Part shown: positions 35,334 through 46,700 of the stretch, in pieces
Numbering within the stretch: position 1 is the first letter of the stretch
Layout: the number at the start of each line of letters is the position of its first letter
Assembly (NCBI GenBank): GCA_025449115.1
Contig: JAHLKC010000140.1
Coordinates: forward strand, 1 to 64,000
DNA: 64,000 nt
Source of the DNA: Chytridium lagenaria
Taxonomy: Eukaryota > Chytridiomycota > Chytridiomycetes > Chytridiales > Chytridiaceae
Reading direction: 5' to 3'
Position numbers and translations under genes: made by a program
Notes under the pieces: generated by a model
What the model saw: the letters and a program-made list of their open reading frames with translations, nothing else
Told to the model about the DNA's origin: nothing
Database searches by the model: none

Positions 35334-35864
35334 AGGCCCGAAATTGAGAAACCTTTTTTGTAAACTGTTTAAACCATCCCTGGTTACTATTTTTGTTTTT
35401 CTTTTCTGGCTGCTCAGCGCCATTTGGTTTTCGGCCTGAGAACCCAACGCCAAGTTGCGAACAGGGTTGACTTGGGACTTGAGGGTGTTTCCGGTCCCCA
35501 ACGTGGCATGCTTGGGTTGATTGGGCGTGAAACTCCCGCCTCAAACTTTTCGAATTTTAGATGAAAGATTCATATGCGGATGATTATAGAAACTAGAAAG
35601 GTCATTTAATGAAATATAGACAGGAGCCACTGTGTGTGCAGAATAAGCGTTTACGTGTTCAAGTTTACATAAACATGATACAAAGCAAGTGACCATACCA
35701 AAGAACATCAAAAGAATCTCTGTAGGCGCCGCAGCATCAAATCCAGCTACATCCAACACGTCCTAACAAAAAATACGCCGACTAGTCTTTTTTCAATATC
35801 CAATCGAGGCGTTGATGATCCAACTAGAGGCGTCCAGCGTTATATCTTCAGTACCTATCTAAGC
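35334..35864. other. Spacer between cyclin 1 and repeat array 1
   Basis: Contains the cyclin 3' region and unassigned sequence. The minus strand has a short frame (35541-35759) with no recognisable domain. Nothing else is seen. Confidence 0.3.
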
Positions 35865-36885
35865 TATTACAAGATAGATAAAGATTGTCTCTTTCCAGTC
35901 TGGACCCGTTCGTTAACTTCTAGTATCGGTGACCTCGTATTCACATATTGTCCTAATCAAAACTGTTTCTGACTTTTTAGAAACGAAGCTAAACATTACT
36001 TTGAGTTAACTTAGCAAAAGAAAAACATACTTAGCTTCTTCAGCACCGTCCCAAATAAACGTGGATAACACCCCTTCACTCGCTTCCGTGGTGTCGCAGA
36101 TGGAGTTGAATCGACTAGAAAATTAAAAGACGAATGAGTTTCTTCTTCGTCTGGTCTCTTTCGTGACCTCGTATTAACCGTTTTCTCGGTCGTATGGCAA
36201 CTGTCGTCAATGTTGGCATGAAAGCAATTGAAAAAAAAAACCGAAGGGAATGAAGGGTTTTTCATGGTCTGGTCTTTTTCGTGACCTCGTGGCATCCGCT
36301 CGAAATCGCGGCCTGGGATCTCGCTGTCGATATCAAAGCTATTAATAAGAAAGAGGAATCTCGGGTCCACCCAGTCCGGACTCGTTCGTGAACTCCTAGT
36401 ATTGGTCACCTCAAATCCACACATTTTCCTAATTAAAACAGTTGATTAGAACTGATTTTGAGAAAAGGAAACTTATCATTCCTTTGTTTTAACGATGCAA
36501 AAGAAAGATACTCAGCTATTTCAGCAATATCCACGAATACACGTTGACGAAACACCTTCACTCGCTGTCGTGGTGTTGCAGATTGAGTCGAATCTAGAAT
36601 TTAAAGAAAGGATGAATTTCTTCTTCGTCTGGTCTCGTTAGTGACCTTGTGTCGACCGTTGCCTCGATCGTAAGGCATCTTGTCATTAATGTTGGCATCA
36701 AGGCTATTGAAGAACAAACGGAAGGAAATGGAGGGTTCTTCCCGGTCTGGTCTTAGTCGTGACCTCATGGCATCCGTTGCCTCGAAATCGCGGCTTGTAA
36801 TCTCAAAGATCCAATCGGAACCGTGCAAGCAAAAGGTACGAAATCCGGGAGGCGCCTTCAATCTGTTGAACATCTGGTGAACTTT
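35865..36885. repeat. Nested tandem-repeat array, block 1
   Basis: About two units of roughly 490 bp. Each unit holds: a module with TCTGGTCTCGTTCGTGACC-like sequence ending CATCAAAGCTATT; a second, related module; a module with CCGTTCGTGAACTCCTAGT; and a segment with TTCACTCGCTTTCGTGGTG. The first ~245 bp (35868-36115) is almost identical to 43496-43740 in block 2, pointing to recent copying. On the minus strand two frames are open: 36011-36424 (137 codons, starting MCGFEVTNTRSSRTSPDW) and 36601-36873 (90 codons, starting MFNRLKAPPGFRTFCL). Whether these are expressed is unknown. Confidence 0.75.
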
Positions 36886-38189
36886 TGTTAAGACACGTTC
36901 TTGTTGATCATTTTTATAAATTGTGGTATGAAATTAATTAATCGACCAAGTCGAAACTTTGAGGTTTGTGGTTTTATTTTCAATTTGGATTAGGGGGGAG
37001 TACGGTGCTTGTACGGTCCGCACCTAACGATGTAAAATAATCGCTTAAAGGGATATTAGATCCCCGGTCATGCTCAATTTTGAAGCCACGGAATGTGGAA
37101 GGTAGATGATGTTCGTAGCCATTGCATTGTTGGGTTTGGTAAGCGTCGTGGACTACCGCAGCTAATTTTTTTCCCTCTTATACTACTGTGCATCAACCAG
37201 ATGTATTTATTGGACCGAGTTATCCAACTTATTGTGAGAAGACATTATTTATATGGCTTAACATATTTTTTCATTCAATCGATTGACGACGATGAATTGT
37301 TTTTTTTGTCCTCACTTCTTTTTAAGACAACCTATTAGAGCTACCCCGCGCACGCAGTATTTTAATGACTGCAGTGGACACACGGGGTCTACACGGTCCC
37401 CTAATATGACGAGGCGTCCACGAACGGTTTGGCACCCTTGAAGTATTATTGGTGCGAAGGGCATGCGCGTCTGAGTGATTTATCATTTGACTTGGGATAC
37501 CCTGTAAGTATTAATAGTTATACAAGAAAAAACTGTTGGCACCTTTATCTTTAGTAGGGGGTTTTCTTTAATGCGGTGACTGTGAGCTGTCTCCTCATCA
37601 GCCAAGATGAGGGGCTTTAATTTAATCATTTTAATATCGGACATGAAAAGACGGCTGTGCTCTGATGCATGTGGACGGGAGCTAAATTTTTAATATATAT
37701 TATATTTAATATTATTATTATATTTGCCTGCGCAGTACTCCGCTCCCCACCCATCATTACCCACAGCAACCCACTGTACTGACCCTCAAACCCACCAGTG
37801 CACCCACCCGCAGCTGAATGACGGATTTCAAGTTTCTGTTGACGAGCTGCAAAGCTCAGCCGAGTTTGGGTTGTTTGAGGTTAAACAAGTGCGCATGCGC
37901 AAAGAAAATGAAGAAATTGCTTTGAACCCGAGTAGCTGGTCGCGTGCCACTCTGATAAGGCGCCGATTTTCTTGCATGATTACGGGGCGGTTAGTCCAAG
38001 CCCGAGGACGGAAAGGCGTTGTCCCTTCCTCCTTATTTCCTTCTTCTTTCTTTCCTTTTGTCGTTAACCTACTAGCAGCGAATGTACGCCGCATTAACGT
38101 CAACTCCATTTTCAATTTGTTTATGAAGGCCGCCGTCATTTGCTTTCATCAGTGAACCATCATTACTAGCGTTATTCTCAAAGACCACA
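36886..38189. other. Spacer upstream of cyclin 2
   Basis: AT-rich at 36900-37730, including TATATATTATATTTAATATT near 37690-37710. From 37724 the composition becomes richer in GC. An open frame of 143 codons (37724-38155, plus) has no recognised domain and is probably leader sequence of the second cyclin. No other gene is seen. Confidence 0.3.
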
Positions 38190-39376
38190 ATGAACACCTG
38201 CGTTGTCTTGCTTGGAGATGCCTGCTCCACCTCGTCCTCAAGCATTTCAGAGACACAGCTCTTTCAAACTCAATGCTCACGACCCTGCGCAAGATTCAAC
38301 GTCATCGTCCGTTCTTTGAAGTCATCTCTACCCCTACACAACCCCACAGCCACCGAACCTCACACACCAAGCTCACCTATTGACTGTAGCCCCAATAAGA
38401 GAAAGGGACCTCCTACTACCGAACCTCCATCGAAACGGACCGCTTCTAAGTCGTTGCCTGAGCCTACCTATGAAGTGGAGTATGCACCGACTACACCGAA
38501 GGACGAACCTAGCGCTGGCTGCGCCTTCACAGCAGGAAGCTCGTCAACATTGATTAAACACTTGCCAACCGCATCGACCCTATACCTTTTCAAACTCCCA
38601 CAACTCCACACTCTATACCCACAGAGCCTCCCAAGGAAACCACGTCAACTATGATGGTTGCAGGTAACCAACCTTTCTTTTTTATCTTTTAAAAGTATTG
38701 ACTCTATCCCGTAAGACTTTTACAACGACGTCGACATTAATGTCCTCATCTTCCTTGTCGCCGAGATTCTTGACTGCCTCACAGCCCACAATGACCGAAT
38801 CCCCATTTGCGCATCTTCCATCACCCGCTTCCATTCCCGCAAACCGGCGCCTATATCCATCATTGATTATTTGAGACGGATTGTGAAGCATGGAGCTGTG
38901 AATAGGTCTTGTCTGTTATCAGTATTAATATTTATGGACAGGTGGGATGATTTTCTTTTTTCTTATGCTTTAAGGGTATCCTTTTTTCCCTTTGTTTTAA
39001 TATTGTATATCTAGAATGTGTGCAAGGGATAATACGTTTATTGATTTCCAGCCTCACCGTACATCGTTTCATCATCACCGCTATCACCGTTTCATGCAAG
39101 GTAAAGAATATTCTCTTGTCCTTTATTATAATGCCATAAAATACCCTCAACTCTAATCTTTCTGCATAAATCAGGTCGTCAGCGATACCTACTACAGCAA
39201 CAAAGTGTTACGCCGAACTTGGCGGTCTCCCGCTTCGTGAACTTAACGCACTTGAACTCGATTTCGCCTTTTTGTTAAACTGGGAACTTGGGACGAATGT
39301 TGAGCATCTTCAGACGTATTACTTTAGTCTCTTAAGAGACATGCTGGCTTGTGTTTACAGATGTAGGGAGGGCTAG
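38190..39376 (+). CDS. Pho80-type cyclin, copy 2, with frame breaks
   Basis: Paralogue of the cyclin at 33932-35333. Exon 1 encodes a Ser/Pro-rich N-terminus with SPNKRKGPPTTEPPSKRT; its start is uncertain (38190, or 38218 in another frame) and a shift is needed near 38580. Exon 2 (from 38717) is nearly the same as in copy 1: DFYNDVDINVLIFLVAEILD, SITRFHSRKPAPISIIDYLR and HGAVNRSCLLSVLIFMDR. Exon 3 needs a one-base shift near 39030 to give LISSLTVHRFIITAITVSCK. Exon 4 needs one near 39205 to give CYAELGGLPLRELNALELDF and LLNWELGTNVEHLQTYYFSL, ending at 39376. The conserved core without stops in the right frames suggests either indel errors or a recent pseudogene. Confidence 0.7.
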
Positions 39377-40789
39377 CTTCGGGGTGCTGTGAAGATCCAT
39401 GTCAACACAGAGTCTCGTCGCTTCATTCTCTTATACCTTTTTGCTGCTTTTCATTCATGTTCCCTATTTATAGTTTTGCATTTTCTTTCTTTTTGTCTTA
39501 AGCCCACAAAACGTGTTTATAGATATGGCCCTTCCAACTAATTGTACAGTTCTTCGTTCCCTCTTTTTTCTCTTTCCGCCCCTTTGTTTTAAATAACATC
39601 TTTTTTTATGTTTCAACCAACCATGCTCCGATAAGCCCCCCTTTTTTTTTCTGCGGCTTCCAACTTGAGGTAGAGTCATAGAAAACTTGCCCACTTTTTT
39701 ATTTTGGGTTTTGGTATTTCGCCACCCTGACATTTACTGCAAACTTTGAAACACTAACGCCGTTCTAAATTATGCAGCCCTATTTCAGAACATCATATTA
39801 AAGTGTTTTCCAAAAAACTTATTACCGCGTTTTTATACAAGCATATGTCACGATGTTTTTTTTATCTCAAATCACTCAATTACAATTACAATGAGGGAGT
39901 GTTTGGCATAAAATAAACGAACTGCATACTCTACGCTTTAACTCTTCTTAAAAATGTCAGTCTTTTTGTTAATGTTGCCTTTTACAGTCCGGCAGTGGCA
40001 GAATGACGGACGCCCTTCATGTGTTTAAAATGAGCAAAATCACGCACCGATGGTACTCTGCTTTTGCGCATATATGTACATATGTATACTTTAAAGATGT
40101 CCATCGATGTATTGCAATTAAAATGATTTTTATTTTTCATCAATACATTTCGTTGGTCTTGCGCTTTCACCAAGAAATTCTCAGAACGATTCTCGTGCAC
40201 GTACCGAAACACGTCCAGATGCCTACTTCCCGCCAGGTATCAAAAAAATCACGGTCACTATATTCATGGAAAAGAGGCGTGTTTAGATTGCCTATAAGCT
40301 TCATTCTATCCCCGTAATTTCAGAAGAGGTAACGCACCACTTTTGAATATCCACCTCCACGAGCTCAATGGATAATTTGCTATCCTTTCACCATTCCCCA
40401 CTTAAATTGCAAACTTAATTGATAACATGGAGGTGGCTGTTGACGAGTGCGAACCACATCTCACAAGCATTTGTAGCGATTCTATCTGCCAGAATGCTGT
40501 CAACCTCATGCAACCACAGCTCTATAATACCACTCACCAACTTATCAGTGTTAACAATACGATATCGGACATTTTTACGTCAATACCTTATCTCGCAGCT
40601 AATTTCTACCTAGATATATATCAAATAAAGCTCGATATCTCATCAAACAATATCACTTTGCCTTCAATCTTGTCTAGAAGTAATGTCTCTTTCCATTCTC
40701 AAACATATCCAACATGTTTAGCGAATCCCATTAAAACAACATATGCAGATTTCATCTCAGAGCGTTCCCACCATAGGTCTCGCAAACTT
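39377..40789. other. Spacer with an unassigned ORF entering the repeat
   Basis: Mostly AT-rich. A plus-strand frame of 174 codons (40427-40951) begins MEVAVDECEPHLTSICSDSI and runs into repeat block 2, where its C-terminus is the translated repeat (SGLVRDLVASVASKSR). The non-repeat part matches nothing I recognise. It may be chance or a small gene whose 3' end was captured by the array. Confidence 0.3.
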
Positions 40790-43700
40790 TTTCTACTCCC
40801 TCAAGCTGTTCGGTCGTTTTCGTGGTCGCAAAGGGAATCGAACCATTTTTCTGAAAAACGAAATTGTGAGGGAGTGTTGGGTTCTTCTTCGTCTGGTCTC
40901 GTTCGTGACCTCGTGGCATCCGTTGCCTCGAAATCGCGGCCTACAGTCTAGCTGGATATCAAAGCTATTCATAAAAAAGAGAAAAATCGGCTTCTTCAAG
41001 TCTGGACCCGTTCGTAAAGTCCTACTATCGTTGACCACATTTTCACATTTTTTTTAAATTAAAAAAGTTGATAAGCACTGGATTTTGAGAAAACCAAACT
41101 GATACTTACTCTGTGTTAACGAGGCAAAATAAAGATAAACTTCTTCAACAAACATACCCGTATACACGTGGACTAGACACATTCTTTTTCTTGGGTCGCA
41201 GGTCAAGTCAAAGCTTTAACTAACCAGTTTTTTTTCGTCTGGTCTCGTTCGTGACCTCGTGTCGACCGTTGCCTTGATCGTATGGCACCTTCTCGTTTAT
41301 GTCGGCATCAAAGCTTTTGACAAAAAAGGGATGGGAATGGAGAGTTCTTCCAATAGGCTTTTTCTTCGTCTGGTGTCGTTCGTGACCTCGTGTCGACCGT
41401 TCCCTCGATTGTCTGGCACCTTCTCGTTTATATCGGCATCGAAGCTTATGACGAAAAAGGGATGGGAATGAGGAGTTCTTCCACGTCTGGTCTCAGCCGT
41501 GACCTCGTGGCAACCGTTGCCTCGGTCTCATGGCATCTTGTCATCAATGTTGGCATCAAAGCTATTGAAAAAATGAATGGGAATGGAGTATTCTTCCCGT
41601 CTTGTCTTAGTCGTGACCTCGTGGCATCCGTGGCCTCGAAGTCGCGGCGTGGCATCTCGCTGTCGATATCGACGCTATTCTTTTAAAAAAATAGAAAAAT
41701 CGGCTCCTTTCAGTCTGCACCCGTTCGTGAACTTCTAGTTTCGGTGGACTGGCATTCACATATTTTCATACTTAAAATACTTGGTTAGTACCAAATCTTG
41801 AAACTAATCATGACTTTGTATTAACGAAGAAAACATAGATATACTTAACTTCTTCAGTAAACATCCCCGTATACACGTGGACTAGACACTCTCTTTCGTG
41901 GTGTCGCAGATCGAGTCGAAGCTATAATGTTGAAAAGGATTGGAAAATTGTGTTTCTTGTTCCGGTGGTCTCGTTCTTGACCTCGAGGCGTCTGTTCCTC
42001 GAAATCGCAGCCTGGGATCTCGCTCTCGTTATCGATGCTATTTATGAGGGAAAGGGCATTTGGCTTCTTCCAGTCTGGGTCCGAATGTAAAATAATAGCA
42101 ATGTGGGCCTCGCATTCGCATCTTGGTTCCTGGTGAAAGATTAGGTGAATGTCTTATTTAAATAAGCTCAGTTATCTTTTTTTTCTCTGGGAAAGAACAA
42201 AATAATAATTGGTCTTACCTTTTTCGGCAAAATCCCCATAAATATTTCGGCGGGAAAATCTACCATGGAACGCTCTCGTGCTGTCTTGATCGTGACGTTG
42301 CTGATGGAAACAAAGCTATATATGAAATTAAGAAAACATGAGAAAGATTTGGGTTCTTCTCCGTCTCGCTCGTGACCTCGTCCGATGCCTGGTACTCGCG
42401 GCTCTGGACGTTGCTATTGGCATCAAAGGTATCTAGAAAAAAGGATTAGTAAAATGGATTCTTGTTAGTCCCGTCGCCCGTGACCTCGTGGTATCCGTTA
42501 TCTCGTGCTTGAGGCTTGAGATCTCGCTGTAGGTATCATTGCTAAGCTGTCAATATCGAGGCTATTGATCAGAAAGAGGAATTCGAATCCTTCTAGTCTG
42601 GACCCGTTTTCTAACTCGTAACGTCTGCAGTGGCGTCGGATTAGAACATTGAGTCTTATATAATTGGAAGAGTTGTTTATGATTAGTACCGAATTTTGTA
42701 ACATCTAATCATTACTGATGACAAAAGAACTTAGCTTATTCAGCAACATCCTATCAACACGTGGGCCAGATCCCTTCTTGGGCTCTCTGACATCGTTTCG
42801 TTCGCTTTACTGCTGCAAAGGATAGAGTCAAGGCTGCCATTTTAAAAAACGATGTGGTAAAGTGGGTTTTTTCTCGACCCCGTCCGTTTTCCTAGGTCGT
42901 ATGGCAACTTGTCGTCAATATTGACATCAAACCTATTATTAAAAAAGGAAGGGAGGAGCAAATTCTTCTCCGTTTGTCTCAGTCGCGTCTTGTTGCATCC
43001 GTTGCCTCGAAATCGTGGCCTGGATCTCGCTGTCAATATCGTCTTATTAATACGAGAGAGGAACATCGGGACCCGTTCGTGAACTCCTAGTGTCGGTAAC
43101 CTCGCATTCACAGATTTTCCTACTTCAACTAGGTTAGTACTAAATTTTGAGAAAACTAAAATAATCATGACTTTGTATTAATGAAGCAAAAGACAATATA
43201 GTTAGCTTCTTCAGCAACATCCCCAAATAAGCGTGGACTACACCCTTCACTCGCTTTCGTGTGTCGCAGATGGAGCCGAAACTAGAAATTTAAAGGAGGA
43301 ATGGTTCTTCTTCGTCTGGTCTCGTTCGTGACCTCGTGGCATCCGAGCTTCCGTCGTATGGCGCCTTGTCATTAATGTCAGCATCAAACTGTTGAAAAAA
43401 AGAAACGGGAAGAAGGTTCTTCCCCGTCTGGTCCTAGTTGTAACCTGTGGCATCTTGCCTCTAAATCGCGGCCTGGAATCTCGCTATCGATATCTAAGCT
43501 ATTACAAGATAGATAAAATTGTCCTCTTTCCGTCTGGACCCGTTCGTTAACTCTAGTATCGGAGACCTCGTATTCACATATTGTCCTAATCAAAATTGTT
43601 TCTGACTTTTTAGAAACGAAGCTAAACATTACCTTGAGTTAACTTAGCAAAAGAAAACATACTTAGCTTCTTCAGCACCGTCCCAATAAACGTGGATAAC

Positions 43701-46700
43701 ACCCCTTCACTCGCTTTCGTGGTGTCGCAGATGGAGTTGAATATAAAAAACTTTACTTCGAATGAATTTCTTCTTCGTCTGGTCTCGTTCGTGACCTCGT
43801 GTTGAACGTTGCCTGGATAGTATGTCATCTTGTCAATAATGCTGGCATCAAAGCTATTAAAGAAAATGGAAGGGAACGGAGGGTTCTTCCCGGTCTGGTC
43901 TTATTCGTGACCTCGTGGCATCCGTCGCCTCGAAGTCGCGGTCTTAAATCCCCGTCTGGTCTCAGTCGTGACCTCGTGGCATCCGTTGCCTCGAAATCGC
44001 GGAGTGGAATCTCGCTGTCGACATCGAAGCTACTCATAATAAAAAAAGAAAAATCGACTCGTTCCAGTCTGGACCGTTCGTGAACTTCCAGTGTCGGTCA
44101 CATCGTATTCACATGATTTCCTAGTTAGATTTGTTGGTTAGTGCTGAATTTTGAAAAAGCCAAACTATATAATCATTACTTTTTGTGAACGAAGCAAAAA
44201 AAGAACATACTTAGCTTCTTCAGCAACAACCCTAATACATGCAGACCGCACCATTCACTCGCTTTCGTAGTGTCGCAGAAGGAGTTGAATCTCGTCAATG
44301 TTGGCATTAAAACTAATAAAGAAAAATAAAGGGAGCGGAGGGTTCTTCCCCGTCTAGTCTCAGTCGTGACCTCGTGGCAGCGTTGCCTCGAATTGCAGCT
44401 TGAGATCTCGCTGTCGATATCAAAGCTATTCATGCGAAAGAGGAAGATTGCGTTCTTCCAGCCGGACTCGTTCGTGAACTCCTAGTATCGTTGACCTCAA
44501 ATTCACATATTGTCCTAATAAAAAAACTTGATTAGACCTGGGTTTTGAAAAAACGAAACTTATCATTATTTATGTTAACGACGCAACGAAAAGATACTTA
44601 GCTTCTTCAGCAACATCCCCGAATAAGCGTGAACCACACCCCTTCACTCGTTTTCGTGGTGTCGCAGACCGAGTCGCATCGAGAATTTTGAAGAACGGAT
44701 GAGTTTCTTCTTCGTTTGGTCTCCTTCGTGACCTCGTGTCAACCGTTGCCTCGGTCGTATGGCAACTTCTCGTCAATGTTGGCATCAAAGCTATTCAAAA
44801 AAAAAAAGGGAAAGGAATGGAGGATTCTTCCATCTGGTCTCAGTCGTGACCTTGCGGCATCCGTTGCCTCGAAATCGCGGCATGGAATTTCGCTGTCGAT
44901 ATCAAAGCTATTTATGCGAAAGAGAAGAATCGGAGTGTCGGTAACCCTCTCATTCACATACTGTCCTGATTAACAAAGTCGGTTAGTACTGAATCTTAGG
45001 AAAACAAACCAATCATTACTTTCTGTGAACGAAGCCAAAAAAGATATACTTAACTTCTTCAGCAACATCCCCGAATACGTATGGACTACAACCCTTCACT
45101 CGTTTTCGTGGTATCGGCAGACGGAGTCGAATTTAGAATTTAAAGAACAAATGAGATTCTTTTTCGTGTGGTCTCGTTCCTGACCTCGTGTCGACCGTTG
45201 CCTCAGTCGTAGAGCACCTTGTCGTCATGTCGGCATCAAAGCTATTTCAAAATGGAATGGGAGTGGAGGGTTCTTCCTTGTCTTGTCTTAGTTGTGACCT
45301 TGCGGCATCCGCTGCCTCGAAATCGCGGCTTGTAATCTCGCTGTCGATATAAAAGCTATTTATAGAAAACGGGAAAAGCGGCTTCTTCCACTCTGCACCC
45401 TTTCGTGAATTTCTAGTGTCGGTGACCTCGTATTCACATATTTTTCTACCTAAAATAGATGCTTAGTACCGAATCTTGAAACTAATCATGACTTTGTATT
45501 AACGAAGAAAAACATAGATAGACTTAACTTCTTAAGCAAACATCCCCGTATACAATTCGTCTAGACACACTCTCTTGCGTGGTGTCGCATACCGAGTCGA
45601 AGCTATTACGTTAAAAAGGGGTTTGGAAATTAAGTTTCTTGTTCCTGTGGTCTCGTTCTTGACCTCGTCGCATCCGTTCCTCGAAATCGCGGCCTGGGAT
45701 CTCGTTATCGATTCCAGTTTGTTCCCGACTGTAAAAAGTATTAGCAACGTGGGCCTCGCATTCGCATCTTGGATCCTAGTGAATGATTCGGTGAGTGTCC
45801 TAATTAAGAAAACTCAGTTATGTCATATTTTTTTTTCTGGTAAAGAACAAAAATAACAATTCGACTTCGCTTACTCGGCAGAATCCCCATAAATATGTCG
45901 GCGAGAAAATCTACTATTGAACGCTCTCGTGCTATTTCGGTCGTGACGTTGCAGATGGAAGCAAATCTATTCAAAAATAAGAAATATGAGAATGAATCGG
46001 GTTCGTCTCCGTCTCGTTCGCAGCGTCGTGGTATCAGATGGCCTTGGACGTCGCTATCGGCATCAAGGGTATCTAGAAGAAAGGATTAGTAAAATGGATT
46101 CTTGTTAGTCTCGTCGCCCGTGGCCTCGTGGTATCCGTTATCTCGTACTTGAGGCTTGAGATCTCGCTGTCGGTATCAATGCTAGTGAAAAGCGGGAGGG
46201 GAATCGAGATCTTCGGATCTGGATCCGATCGTAAAGTGATGGTTTCGTCGGTCGTCGGCCTTACATTCGTATCTTGGATTCTTATTAGAGAGTTGGTTAG
46301 TCTTGAATTTGAGAAAACAGTATATTTTTATTTTTTCATGAAGAACAAAGATAATTGATATACTTAGCTATTCGGCATCCCAGCAGAATGAGGCTTGAGA
46401 TCTCGCTGTCGGTATCGATGCTAACGAAAAGGGGGAGGGAGAATCGAGTTCTTCGGATCTGGATCCGATCGTAAAGTGATGGTCTCGTCGATCGTTGGCC
46501 TTACGTTCCTATCTTGGATTCTTGTTGAGTTAGTTGGTTCGTATTGAAATTGAGAAAAACGATATATTTATTATGTTTTTATGAAGAAGAGAGACAACTG
46601 ATAAACTTAGCTTTTCGTCCATATCCCGTCAATCATGCATCTTCTGCTGATTACCCTGTAAGTGTTTCGGTCGATTTCATGGCGTCGTCGTTTGAATGGA
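40790..46700. repeat. Nested tandem-repeat array, block 2 (about 5.9 kb)
   Basis: About nine or ten diverged units. The marker segment with (T/A)CACTCG(C/T)TTTCGTGGT recurs near 41190, 41890, 43248, 43705, 44255, 44645, 45097 and 45560, so spacing is irregular: mostly 390-550 bp, with longer gaps of about 700 and 1350 bp. Each unit contains two or more related ~115 bp modules with GTGACCTCGTG and GCATC(A)AAGCTATT; between 41220 and 41690 there are four in a row, so module number varies. A linking segment holds, on the minus strand, G(C/T)TAAGTAT, then TACTAAC, then a T-rich stretch and AG, resembling an intron. A diverged subfamily occupies 41900-42560 and 45560-46200, about 3.7 kb apart and similar to each other. 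Short frames run through the modules on both strands without a continuous ORF. Confidence 0.8.
46153..46620. repeat. Direct tandem duplication of about 230 bp
   Basis: Two adjacent copies (about 46153-46384 and 46389-46620) share GAGATCTCGCTGTCGGTATC, CGGATCTGGATCCGATCGTA and ATCTTGGATTCTT. They belong to the outer, diverged part of repeat block 2. No coding sequence is seen. Confidence 0.7.

Noticed and set aside
35865..46700. CRISPR array
   Set aside because: Repeats are 100-700 bp, diverged, and not separated by uniform short spacers; the setting is a eukaryotic genome with introns.
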